From assembly GCA_019638185.1 (NCBI GenBank), contig JAHBUH010000024.1:1-64000 (forward strand): a stretch of DNA of 64,000 bases. Direction: 5' to 3'. Below are positions 39,925 through 48,596 of the stretch, piece after piece; within the stretch, counting starts at the first letter, position 1; the number at the start of each line of letters is the position of its first letter. The position numbers and the translations under genes were made by a program. The notes under the pieces are model-generated. The model worked only from the letters and a program-made list of their open reading frames with translations, searched no databases and was not told the origin of the DNA. This DNA comes from Leadbetterella sp. (GTDB taxonomy: Bacteria; Bacteroidota; Bacteroidia; Cytophagales; Spirosomataceae).

Positions 39925-42363
39925 TTATTGGGTTTGGCCCATTTTGGGGTCGGTGAAGCTTTCCTGGCCGGTTTCTACGTGGCCGGCGTAGTGCCACTCG
40001 AAGTCGGGGTGGTCTTTGGCCGTGAGCTTGAAATCATACCAGTTGTGGTTTTTTTTCAGGTCAGCGGCCAGGGTTTTGGTCCCGTCTTTTTTCAGCTTGA
40101 TCCGGGTGGTCCCGTCATGGTAGGAGGCGTCGGTGAGCTGCAGTTCCAGCTCTTTCCCGGAGAGGTTCCGGATCTGGAATTCAATATCGCCGAAGGGCCG
40201 CCCCTGCCGGTTTTTGGGGTAATTTACCGTTACCTCTACCGGGATCTGCCGGGCTTTGAAACTGCGGTAGAAGCCGTTAGGACCGTGTACCTGCACGTCA
40301 AGGCGCCCTTCGGAAAGGGGCATGGCATCACTGAGCTGATGGCCCTTTTTCAGGGTGTAGTGGCGCGACTGAAATTCTCCCTGGCTGGTCCGGAGGTTAG
40401 CAAAGAAAGGTGCTCCGCCGGTTTTGAAAGTGTTACCTACGCTCAGCTTCAGCTCAGGGCTGCTGCCGGGGCTGATGTCCGCATGGAGCTCGTAGGGAAT
40501 GGCTAATGCCTTTTTGATCCCTTTTTCCTGCTGCGGCATCCAGGGCGATTTCCCGGGAGAGGTATTGATTTCCGCTATCTCTTCGGCGGTTAAAGCTTTG
40601 AAATTAGTTGGGACCGCTTTGTCTTTGGCCCGGCGGATCGATTTCAGGAATTCTTCTTTCTGTACAAATTCCCTGAATTCACCGTTTTGGAAGGGCGTGA
40701 ATACCGAGCTCAGGTCACCGCAGATGGTTCTGCGCCATTCGGTAATATTCTCTTCTTTGATCTCTTTTTTATAACGCTTCGCGATAAATTTCTCCAGGAA
40801 CATCAGTATTGAAGTATGGTCAAATACCTCGGAACAGACCTTTCCACCCCGGCTCCAGGGCGAGGCCACCACCAGCGGTACCCGGTAGCCCAGCCCGATA
40901 GGACCATCTACTACGCGGTCATAAGGTCGCTGCTTTTCGTGCTCCAGGTTGACCTGTTCAGCCCAAAGGTCAATTCCCTCTGAGGCTTTGCCGGTTTCCG
41001 GCTTTTCCGGATGAGGCGCTACAAACGGCGGCACATGGTCATAATAACCGTCGTTTTCATCGTAGCAGAGTATAAAAACGGTCTTTTTCCATACTTCGGG
41101 GTTTTGGGTCAGGATATCCAGCACTTCTGAAATGTACCAGGCGCCATACCAAGGGGCGCTGGGGTGATCTGAGAAGTTTTGAGGGGCTACCAGCCATGAA
41201 ACCGGCGGAAGTTTCCCTGATTCCACGTCTTTACGGAACTCGTACAGGATATCCCCTTTGGGAACCGCCATCTTTTCTCCTCCGCCGATTTCCACTTCGG
41301 CCAGGCTGTGATAGTCGGCGTGGTTCCGGTTAGTAGTGAAAGCCTTCCCGTGAATATTTTTCTGGAATGAGGAAAGCTTTTTGAAGTTTTCCGGGGTATA
41401 TTTTTCCAGGTCTTCGAGCGCCATTTTATAGGAGCGTTCCAATGCCGCCAGCCGGTCCTGGTCTCTTTTATCCGGGTCGGCCTTTTTCTTCAGGGCTTCT
41501 ATTTCGGCAGGAAGGGTAGCTACCCGCTGCTGAAGATATTTGCGGTATTCGGGGTGAAACCGCACCTGGTAATTTTCAAACCATTCAATGGGATTATCGG
41601 TGAAATTTCCCAGCCAACTGTCTTCTTCGCCCTTAAAACCGGTGGGTAAGCTGATCTCGTTCTGGTAGATCCGCCAGTCGATCCCGTTTTCTTCCAGCCG
41701 TTCCGGAAATGATTTCCAGCGGGCCGTCCGACTGTATTCGATGTCTTCGTTTTTTACATTGGCCTTGCTTCCAAACTCCTTTTTCTCCCGGATGGTGCCG
41801 CTCCACAGATAAAGGCGGTTAGGCGTAGTGCCGGTTAAAGAAGAAGAGAAGTTCTGATCGCAAACCGTGAAGGCATCGGCGAAAGCATAATAAAAAGGAA
41901 TATCTTCCCGGTTAAAGTGACCCAGGGTCAGGGGGATGTCTTTGTAGTCTTTATTCCCGGACTGCTTTTCAGAAAGCCATTTATCGTATTTCCCGTCGTT
42001 ACGGGCCCGCACCTGGTTTTCCCACGAGTGGGGCAGGTCACGCATCCACGTGGCTTTGGTGTCTTTTATGTTCAGCCGGAACGGTACGAAGGTCTCATTT
42101 TTGGCGTTGGTTTGCAGCCACACCTTACGGTTATTGGGCAATGTGACAGCCCGGGGATCGTTAAAGCCCCTGACGCCCCGGAGTGCCCCGTAGCTGTGGT
42201 CAAAAGACCGGTTTTCCTGCATGAGAATGACCACGTGGTCAGCATCCCATACCGTAGAACCTTCGGCGGGATTAATGGCGCTGGCCCGGATGACTGACTC
42301 GGGAAGAAGTATTCCACCGGCTATCAGACCGGCCTTTTTAATAAATTCGCGTCTTGAATCCAT
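39925..42363 (-). CDS. Phosphocholine-specific phospholipase C, Tat-exported
   Basis: An 812-residue enzyme of the acid-phosphatase-like phosphoesterase family (PlcN/PlcH type), splitting phosphatidylcholine-type lipids. The N-terminus MDSRREFIKKAGLIAGGILLP is a twin-arginine signal. The catalytic core has ILMQENRSFDHSYGALRGVRGFNDP, FILCYDENDGYYDHVPPF and DHTSILMFLEKF. Two C-terminal DUF756 beta domains (about 640-805) follow, usual for the family. It may harvest phosphate or choline from external lipids. No regulator is adjacent. Confidence 0.93.
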   Translation of the reverse strand: MDSRREFIKKAGLIAGGILLPESVIRASAINPAEGSTVWDADHVVILMQENRSFDHSYGALRGVRGFNDPRAVTLPNNRKVWLQTNAKNETFVPFRLNIKDTKATWMRDLPHSWENQVRARNDGKYDKWLSEKQSGNKDYKDIPLTLGHFNREDIPFYYAFADAFTVCDQNFSSSLTGTTPNRLYLWSGTIREKKEFGSKANVKNEDIEYSRTARWKSFPERLEENGIDWRIYQNEISLPTGFKGEEDSWLGNFTDNPIEWFENYQVRFHPEYRKYLQQRVATLPAEIEALKKKADPDKRDQDRLAALERSYKMALEDLEKYTPENFKKLSSFQKNIHGKAFTTNRNHADYHSLAEVEIGGGEKMAVPKGDILYEFRKDVESGKLPPVSWLVAPQNFSDHPSAPWYGAWYISEVLDILTQNPEVWKKTVFILCYDENDGYYDHVPPFVAPHPEKPETGKASEGIDLWAEQVNLEHEKQRPYDRVVDGPIGLGYRVPLVVASPWSRGGKVCSEVFDHTSILMFLEKFIAKRYKKEIKEENITEWRRTICGDLSSVFTPFQNGEFREFVQKEEFLKSIRRAKDKAVPTNFKALTAEEIAEINTSPGKSPWMPQQEKGIKKALAIPYELHADISPGSSPELKLSVGNTFKTGGAPFFANLRTSQGEFQSRHYTLKKGHQLSDAMPLSEGRLDVQVHGPNGFYRSFKARQIPVEVTVNYPKNRQGRPFGDIEFQIRNLSGKELELQLTDASYHDGTTRIKLKKDGTKTLAADLKKNHNWYDFKLTAKDHPDFEWHYAGHVETGQESFTDPKMGQTQ

Positions 42364-42424
42364 ACTTAAATGTTAGGGATTCAAAATAACAAATTAAAGG
42401 GGACAGATAAAAATAAAGGAAGGA

Positions 42425-42805
42425 TCAATTCTCCTTAATATCCTCCTTTATTTTTTTAACATCTTCCTTAACGTCTTCTTTCAGGTCTTTCAGGCCGCTT
42501 TTCAGGTCTTTGACGTCTGCTTTGATCTTTTGATTCAGATCGTTCAGTTCCCTGTCCAGTTCGTCTTTCCGGGCCTGCCATTTCTCTTTCTCTTCTTTGG
42601 TGCCCTGTTTGATCTTTTCGTTTACTTCTATCAGTTCGGCTTCCAGGCTTTTCTTTTTCGCTTCCAGGTCTTCTTTGGTTTCACGGAGATTATTTTGAAC
42701 TTCATCCTGGGCTGCCTGAAGATCATCGGCAGCTTCATGTTTCTCTTTGGAGGTGCAGGAGGCCATCATGGCCGCCATGGCTAAGACCAGTGCTGTTTTT
42801 TTCAT
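42425..42805 (-). CDS. Charged coiled-coil lipoprotein
   Basis: A 126-residue lipoprotein: signal MKKTALVLAMAAMMASCTSK, lipobox MASC. The mature part is almost entirely Lys/Glu/Asp with heptad periodicity (for example LKDLKEDVKEDVKKIKEDIK at the end) and contains no aromatic residue except one Trp. It is expected to form a long single helix or oligomeric coiled coil in the periplasm, resembling Lpp-like or YtxH-like spacer proteins in style only. No homologous function is assigned. Confidence 0.75.
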   Translation of the reverse strand: MKKTALVLAMAAMMASCTSKEKHEAADDLQAAQDEVQNNLRETKEDLEAKKKSLEAELIEVNEKIKQGTKEEKEKWQARKDELDRELNDLNQKIKADVKDLKSGLKDLKEDVKEDVKKIKEDIKEN

Positions 42806-42961
42806 TGTATTAATATGATTTACTATTAAAATGCTTTAAAAGGTAAAATAGTATGCGGGGGAACTAATTTTAAGGAAATTTTAAGGGGATGCCACCGCAG
42901 AAAACCGGGCGGTTCATTTGGTAAGGCCGCGTAATTTTCCGTATCTTTATATAAAAAAGTC

Positions 42962-44368
42962 ATGGTAACGGAGACCCGTAATTCTATAGACCGGATTTTT
43001 GAGATCCAGAAGGCCCACCAGTACCGGGTGGCGGCCAGTACCTGTGCCGAAAGGAAGACCCGGCTACTGGCCTTAAAGAAAGCCGTGGAAGTTACCTTCC
43101 GCCAGGAGATACGGGATGCGCTGTATGCGGATTTTAAAAAGCCCCAGGCGGAAACTGACCTGACGGAGATTTTTGCCATTACCTCGGAGATCAATCATAC
43201 CGTAAAGCACCTGGACCAGTGGATGAGCGACCGTTACGTAAGAACGCCCCTGTCTTTCTTTGGCTCCTCGTCTTTTGTGCGCTGTGAACCCCGGGGCGTC
43301 TGCCTGATCATTTCGCCGTGGAACTTCCCCGTGAACCTGAGCCTGGGGCCCCTGATCCCGGCGGTAGCGGCCGGAAATACGGCTATCATTAAGCCTTCAG
43401 AGTTTACCCCGCATACTTCGGCCGTGATCAAAAAGATCGTTAACCATGTTTTTCCGCCCGAAGAAGCAGAGGTGGTGGAGGGCGATGTGGAAACTTCTAC
43501 GCGGCTGCTGGCCCTGCCCTTTAATCATATCTTTTTCACGGGCTCCCCCCAGGTGGGCAAGGTAGTGATGAAAGCTGCGGCGGAACACCTGGCTTCCGTT
43601 ACGCTGGAGCTGGGGGGGAAGTCGCCGGTGATCATTGATGAAACCGCAGATATTAAAGCTGCTGCCCGTCGGCTGGCCTGGGGAAAATTCATAAACAGCG
43701 GGCAGATCTGCATAGCTCCTGATTATGTGTTTGTACACCGGTCCAAGGCGGAACCTTTCCAGCGGGAACTGCAGGAGGTATTGCAGGAGTTTTATGAAGA
43801 AGATGCCCTGGTCAGTGCATCGTATTGTAGTATAGTAAATGAAAAACACGCCGCCCGGGTGTATAGCTACCTGGAAGATGCCGTGGAGAGAGGCGCTAAA
43901 GTGGTTTTCGGCGGACAAAAAGAGGCTGCCCGCATCAGCCCGGCCCTGATCACTGACGTGCCGCGGGATGCCAGGATCATGCAGGAAGAAATTTTCGGGC
44001 CTTTGCTGCCCGTGCTGGCATACGATGACCGCCAGGAAGTAGTGGAGTACATCCGCTCCGGTGAAAAACCCCTGGCTTTATACATTTACAGCAGCAAAAA
44101 CGCGAATATCGAGTATTTCCTGTCCAATACCCGGGCCGGCGGAACCTGCATCAATAATAACGATATGCATTTCCTGCAGCCCTACCTGCCGTTTGGCGGA
44201 GATAATAATTCGGGGATCGGGAAGTCGCACGGGGAATGGGGCTTCAAGACCTTCTCTAACGAAAGGAGTGTTTACCGCCAGCACCTGCCCAGTGTGCTGG
44301 AAAAGCTGATGCCACCCTATACGGCCGGGAAGAACCGGGTCATTGAGTGGATTGTGAAGCTGTTCTGA
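42962..44368 (+). CDS. Aldehyde dehydrogenase family protein
   Basis: A 468-residue NAD(P)-dependent aldehyde dehydrogenase of the class 3 / fatty-aldehyde type (length near 460 and FGSSSFVRCEPRGVCLIISPWNFPVNL). Catalytic residues: Asn in PWNFP, Glu in TLELGGKSPV, Cys in NSGQICIAPDY. C-terminal dimer and membrane-proximal segments are present (PPYTAGKNRVIEWIVKLF). It probably oxidises medium or long-chain aldehydes. A TATCTTTA near-match to the -7 box precedes it. It stands 57 bases before the permease gene. Confidence 0.92.
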   Translation: MVTETRNSIDRIFEIQKAHQYRVAASTCAERKTRLLALKKAVEVTFRQEIRDALYADFKKPQAETDLTEIFAITSEINHTVKHLDQWMSDRYVRTPLSFFGSSSFVRCEPRGVCLIISPWNFPVNLSLGPLIPAVAAGNTAIIKPSEFTPHTSAVIKKIVNHVFPPEEAEVVEGDVETSTRLLALPFNHIFFTGSPQVGKVVMKAAAEHLASVTLELGGKSPVIIDETADIKAAARRLAWGKFINSGQICIAPDYVFVHRSKAEPFQRELQEVLQEFYEEDALVSASYCSIVNEKHAARVYSYLEDAVERGAKVVFGGQKEAARISPALITDVPRDARIMQEEIFGPLLPVLAYDDRQEVVEYIRSGEKPLALYIYSSKNANIEYFLSNTRAGGTCINNNDMHFLQPYLPFGGDNNSGIGKSHGEWGFKTFSNERSVYRQHLPSVLEKLMPPYTAGKNRVIEWIVKLF

Positions 44369-44425
44369 TTTTGTTTTTGCCCAATACTTCCTAATTTTGG
44401 GGCCGATTTATAATAAACTCTCCGG

Positions 44426-45508
44426 ATGACCAAGATAGACAGGTACCTTATCAAGCGCTTTCTGACCACGTACGTCTTCGCGGTGTTTATTATTGTGATG
44501 GTGATCCTGGTCATCGACTTTGTGGAGAAGAATGACAATTTCCTGGAGACCAAGCCGTCTAATAAGGCCATTTTCGTGGATTATTACATGAACCTGGCGC
44601 CGTATTGGGCTAATTACATCAGCCCGCTGATGATCTTTATCTCTACCGTTTTTTTTACGGCGAAGATGGCGTCGCATACGGAGATCATCGCTATCCTGGG
44701 TTCGGGTACCAGTTTCCGCCGGCTGATGCTGCCCTATTTCATCGGGTCGGGGATCGTGGCCGTGTACTCGTTCATTATGGTAGGCTGGCTGCTGCCCAAA
44801 GCCAATATCCCGCGGATCGAATTCCAGAATAAGTATGTGGAGAGTGATTTCTATTTCTCGGGGCGGGATATTCACATGGCGGTCCAGAAAAATGTATACG
44901 CCTACCTGTCCAGCTACGATAACGCCAGTAATACGGCCTATGATTTCACGCTGGAAAAGATAGAGAAAAACCGCCTGGTGGAAAAGCTTACCGCCCGGAG
45001 GGCCACTTATGACGATTCCCTGAAAAAATGGAAACTGTATGATTACCAGATCCGGAAACTGGGGATCATGAAAGACCAGATGACCTATGCGTCTACTGTG
45101 CCGCTGGATACCAGTATTAATATGTTTCCCAGTGACTTCACGAACTCCAAGAACCGCCAGGAGACCATGACCATTCCGGAGCTGCAGAATTATATAAACC
45201 TAATTAACAGCCGGGGGGCCGAGGGTGTGGAGGTTTACAAAATAGAGTATTACCAGCGTTTTGCCACGCCCTTTGCCGTGGTGATCCTGTCTATTATGGG
45301 GCTGATTGTTTCGGCCCGTAAGGCCCGGGGCGGGGTAGGGCTTCAGATTGCCATCGGGTTTGTACTGGCTTTCCTTTACATCATTTTCTATATTCTTTCC
45401 AAAGGAATCGCCGAAGCCGGAAGCATGAACCCCATATTGGCTGTCTGGCTGCCCAATATCGTTTTCACGGTGGTTTCCACGGTGATGTACTTTACGGTGC
45501 CCCGGTAG
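44426..45508 (+). CDS. LptF/LptG-family permease (YjgP/YjgQ)
   Basis: A 360-residue inner-membrane protein. Three helices at the N-terminus (TTYVFAVFIIVMVILVIDFV, then two more by residue 115) are followed by a periplasmic beta-jellyroll-like domain (about 130-265) and three C-terminal helices (AVVILSIMGLIVSARK...). This is the LptF/G layout, part of the lipopolysaccharide export ABC transporter. F and G cannot be told apart here. No lptB or second permease gene is adjacent. Confidence 0.9.
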   Translation: MTKIDRYLIKRFLTTYVFAVFIIVMVILVIDFVEKNDNFLETKPSNKAIFVDYYMNLAPYWANYISPLMIFISTVFFTAKMASHTEIIAILGSGTSFRRLMLPYFIGSGIVAVYSFIMVGWLLPKANIPRIEFQNKYVESDFYFSGRDIHMAVQKNVYAYLSSYDNASNTAYDFTLEKIEKNRLVEKLTARRATYDDSLKKWKLYDYQIRKLGIMKDQMTYASTVPLDTSINMFPSDFTNSKNRQETMTIPELQNYINLINSRGAEGVEVYKIEYYQRFATPFAVVILSIMGLIVSARKARGGVGLQIAIGFVLAFLYIIFYILSKGIAEAGSMNPILAVWLPNIVFTVVSTVMYFTVPR

Positions 45509-45511
45509 AGC

Positions 45512-46708
45512 CTATTTCCATTTGATCTTCTGGGGGTTGGAAAAAAGCGTAATAAGCCCGAAGATGACCAGGTACCCGTTATACAGCAGGTCATAATATG
45601 GGATCTTCCAGGAATTAATGGTATTCCCCAGCCTTTTATTCACCTGGGCCAGCACAATCCATTTAATAAGCATATACAGCAGGAAAACACCGGTTACCAG
45701 CCGCATCCAGTCGTTATATGGATACCAGTGCGCCAGGCCATATTGCCCCAGGAACTCTACCGGGATCCGGGACCACTCCGGAGCCATAAACCAGAACGGG
45801 AAAATAAAGAATACGGGTAGCAGCAGGAGCCAGGAAAAGATGCCGCTGATCCAGAGCAGGCCCAGGTTTATCCGGTCACGGGTTTTGTATTTTTTCCCTA
45901 CGGAGAGGTGTCTTTTCTTCTGCACGTACCATTCTTCCCAGGTGTTTTTGGGGATGGAGGTGGTCTGTCCTTCCTCTTCAATACAGATGCTTACATTGGT
46001 TTTGGAGGAGGCTTTGTTCACAAAAAGGTCGTCGTCACCGCTCAGAAGCATATTGTGGCCCGAGAAGCCGCCGTTTTTCCAGAACAGGTCTTTTTTGTAC
46101 ATCAGGTTCCGGCCTACGCCCATAAAAGGCACTCCTGCCAGGGCAAAAGACAGGTATTGCACGGCGGTCTGGAAGGTTTCGTAGCGGATGAGTGCATTCA
46201 GCCTGCCGGGGAAATACTGGTACTTGGAGAAGCCCAGTACAATCTCTTTGCCTTCCAAAACCTGGCCCATCATGTGGCTGATCCATTGGTCAGACTCCGG
46301 CCGGCAGTCGGCATCAGTAAACAGGAGCCACGGGTGCCGGGCTTTTTTGGCCGCCAGGGTCACTGCATATTTTTTGGCCGTATAATGATCCGGCAGGTCC
46401 TGCACCCTCAGATAGCTGAGGTGGCGGATGCGGTCAGGATTATTGATGAGGTAATCGTAGGTGCCGTCATGCGACCTATCGTCAGCTACCAGGATCTCAA
46501 ACTCAGGATAATCCTGCGCATCCAGCAGAGGCAGCAGCTCCCGAAGGTTCTGCAACTCATTCGATGCGGCCAGCACAATAGTCACCGGTGGCTGAGCATC
46601 TCCCGGTTCCAGGTCATGATGGCCGGAGAGCTTGGTGAAGATAAACAGGATATAAAATAACTGTATAGCAATAGCCCCAAAAAACAAAATTGGGAGAATG
46701 GTTTCCAA
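45512..46708 (-). CDS. Membrane glycosyltransferase, GT2 family
   Basis: A 398-residue processive-type GT2. It has an N-terminal transmembrane anchor, then a GT-A domain with VTIVLAASNELQNL, DDRSHDGTYDYL, the DxD-type FTDADCRPESDQW, SGDDDLFVNKA, and KKRHLSVGKKYKTRDR in place of QxxRW. Three C-terminal helices follow (LGLLWISGIFSWLLLLPVFF...). It probably adds sugars to a cell-envelope glycan from a nucleotide sugar; donor and acceptor unknown. It is convergent with the Lpt permease with a 3-base gap. Confidence 0.88.
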   Translation of the reverse strand: METILPILFFGAIAIQLFYILFIFTKLSGHHDLEPGDAQPPVTIVLAASNELQNLRELLPLLDAQDYPEFEILVADDRSHDGTYDYLINNPDRIRHLSYLRVQDLPDHYTAKKYAVTLAAKKARHPWLLFTDADCRPESDQWISHMMGQVLEGKEIVLGFSKYQYFPGRLNALIRYETFQTAVQYLSFALAGVPFMGVGRNLMYKKDLFWKNGGFSGHNMLLSGDDDLFVNKASSKTNVSICIEEEGQTTSIPKNTWEEWYVQKKRHLSVGKKYKTRDRINLGLLWISGIFSWLLLLPVFFIFPFWFMAPEWSRIPVEFLGQYGLAHWYPYNDWMRLVTGVFLLYMLIKWIVLAQVNKRLGNTINSWKIPYYDLLYNGYLVIFGLITLFSNPQKIKWK

Positions 46709-46874
46709 AGGTTATTCTGGTTATAGTGAATGCTCTTGCAAAAATAGCACCTCTTTGATGATTTCCTAACTACGGCCCATTAAAAATGAATGGATTAAGG
46801 ACGGGATCCGCCGGGAAGCGGAGATTTTGGGCTTTTCTGTTGAAAATGCTGAAAGTAAGCATGAACTTTGCGCC

Positions 46875-48005
46875 ATGATTTTTGAGATTCATTCCAAAGA
46901 CCCGGGGTCAAAAGCCCGGGCAGGGAAGCTGGTGACCGGCCACGGCGAGATCCTCACTCCCATTTTTATGCCGGTAGGTACGGCCGGAACGGTGAAAGGT
47001 GTACATCAGCGTGAGCTGACCGAAGACGTAGCGGCTCAGATCATCCTGGGCAATACCTACCATCTTTACCTGCGTCCGGGCCTGGAGATCCTGGAAAAGG
47101 CGGGCGGGCTGCATCAGTTTAACGGCTGGAGCCGGCCCATCCTGACGGATTCCGGCGGGTACCAGGTATTCAGCCTGAAAGAGATCCGGAAGATCACCGA
47201 AGAAGGCGTTTTTTTTAATTCGCACATTGACGGCTCCCGGCATCTTTTCACGCCGGAGTACGTGATGGATATTCAGCGGGTGATCGGCGGCGATATCATT
47301 ATGGCGTTTGACGAATGCCCGCCGTATCCCTGTGATTACCGGTATGCGGAAAAATCCATGCACCTGACACACCGCTGGCTGAGCCGCTGTGTAGAGCGCA
47401 TCCGCACCACCGAGCCTAAATACGGCCATCACCAGAGCCTGTTTCCCATAGTACAGGGCAGTGTTTACCGCGACCTGCGCGAGCAGTCAGCCGAGTACAT
47501 CGCCGCCCGGGAGCAGGACGGTAACGCCATAGGCGGCCTGTCGGTAGGGGAACCGGCAGAGGATATGTACCGGATGATAGAGGTGGTAAATGCCATCCTG
47601 CCGGAGAATAAGCCGCGCTACCTGATGGGAGTGGGCACGCCGGAAAATATCCTGGAAGGCATAGCGCTGGGGATCGATATGTTTGACTGTGTGATGCCTA
47701 CGCGGAACGCCCGTAACGGCATGCTTTTCACCACCCAGGGCATTATCAATATCCGGAATAAGAAGTGGGAAGATGATTTCAGCCCCATTGATGCCGAACT
47801 GGGCGGGTACGTGAGCACCTTTTATTCCAAAGCCTACCTGAAGCACCTGGTGAAGTGCCAGGAGCTGCTGGCGGCGCAGATTGCCAGTATCCATAACCTG
47901 CGGTTTTACCTGTGGCTGGTGGGTGAGGCACGGAAGCATATTCTGGCGGGGGATTTTGCTGCCTGGAAGGACGCCGCCGTAAAAAAGCTGATGACACGCC
48001 TATAA
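46875..48005 (+). CDS. tgt: Queuine tRNA-ribosyltransferase without the zinc cysteines
   Basis: A 376-residue TIM-barrel enzyme exchanging guanine-34 for preQ1 in GUN-anticodon tRNAs. Catalytic Asp92 in ILTDSGGYQVFSL and the nucleophile Asp in DMFDCVMPTRNARNG (about 272) are intact. The usual CxCxxC zinc motif after the NIRNKKW segment is missing: the corresponding stretch is DAELGGYVSTFYSKAYLKHL. I recall Bacteroides Tgt having the same lack, so this looks like a lineage trait, not decay. I start at ATG 46875 (MIFEIHSKDP); the frame is open to an ATG at 46827 but the extra residues do not match the family. Confidence 0.93.
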   Translation: MIFEIHSKDPGSKARAGKLVTGHGEILTPIFMPVGTAGTVKGVHQRELTEDVAAQIILGNTYHLYLRPGLEILEKAGGLHQFNGWSRPILTDSGGYQVFSLKEIRKITEEGVFFNSHIDGSRHLFTPEYVMDIQRVIGGDIIMAFDECPPYPCDYRYAEKSMHLTHRWLSRCVERIRTTEPKYGHHQSLFPIVQGSVYRDLREQSAEYIAAREQDGNAIGGLSVGEPAEDMYRMIEVVNAILPENKPRYLMGVGTPENILEGIALGIDMFDCVMPTRNARNGMLFTTQGIINIRNKKWEDDFSPIDAELGGYVSTFYSKAYLKHLVKCQELLAAQIASIHNLRFYLWLVGEARKHILAGDFAAWKDAAVKKLMTRL

Positions 48006-48053
48006 CCTTTTAAAAATAAGGGGATAATTTATTTCCATATTAATTATAAGTAC

Positions 48054-48061
48054 TAATTTTG
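48054..48061 (+). promoter_or_regulatory. -7 box of ndk promoter
   Basis: TAATTTTG matches TAnnTTTG, 28 bases before the ndk ATG. Confidence 0.65.
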
Positions 48062-48089
48062 CGGACATTTTTTTAAACAAACAAGAGTA

Positions 48090-48509
48090 ATGGCAGGTAA
48101 CAGAACATTTTCCATGGTCAAGCCGCACGCAGTAGCGGATAATCACGTAGGAGGAATACTGAAACTTATTGAAGAAGGTGGATTCAGGATTGTAGCGCTT
48201 AAGAAGCTGCAACTGACCGCAGCACAGGCCGGAAGGTTTTATGAGGTTCACTCGGAGCGCCCTTTTTATGGCGAGCTTTGTGAAATGATGTCCGAAGGGC
48301 CTATCGTAGCTTTCATCCTGGAAAAGGAAAATGCTGTGGCAGATTTCCGTAAGCTGATCGGTGCTACTGACCCGGCAGAGGCCGCAGCTGGTACCGTAAG
48401 AAGCATCTACGCGAAAAACAAATCGGAAAATGCCGTACACGGCTCAGATTCTGACGAGAACGCCGCCCTGGAGAGCGCGTTTTTCTTCAGTTCCCTGGAA
48501 AGATTTTAA
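48090..48509 (+). CDS. ndk: Nucleoside-diphosphate kinase
   Basis: A 139-residue enzyme transferring the gamma-phosphate between (d)NTPs and (d)NDPs through a phospho-histidine. Full set of motifs: [10 protein letters not shown] (Lys11), [22 protein letters not shown] and the active-site His117 in [10 protein letters not shown]. Length is standard. Own promoter; convergent with the thioredoxin-like gene, with an inverted-repeat hairpin between them. Confidence 0.97.
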   Translation: MAGNRTFSMVKPHAVADNHVGGILKLIEEGGFRIVALKKLQLTAAQAGRFYEVHSERPFYGELCEMMSEGPIVAFILEKENAVADFRKLIGATDPAEAAAGTVRSIYAKNKSENAVHGSDSDENAALESAFFFSSLERF

Positions 48510-48514
48510 GTTTG

Positions 48515-48588
48515 ACCACATAGAAACATAGTCATTATATAGAGAAGTACATTTTCTCATGCTTCAAACAGCTATGTGTCTATGTGGT
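48515..48588. repeat. Inverted repeat of CACATAG units between convergent genes
   Basis: ACCACATAGAAACATAG (48515-48531) is complementary to CTATGTGTCTATGTGGT (48572-48588) with one mismatch; an inner GAGAA/TTCTC stem can extend it. It probably folds as a bidirectional terminator and looks like a dispersed intergenic repeat. Confidence 0.75.
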
Positions 48589-48596
48589 TAGTTCCC

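Noticed and set aside
39742-40506. 254-codon plus-strand frame opposite the phospholipase C gene
   Set aside because: Antisense shadow of a well-supported gene with full catalytic motifs on the other strand.
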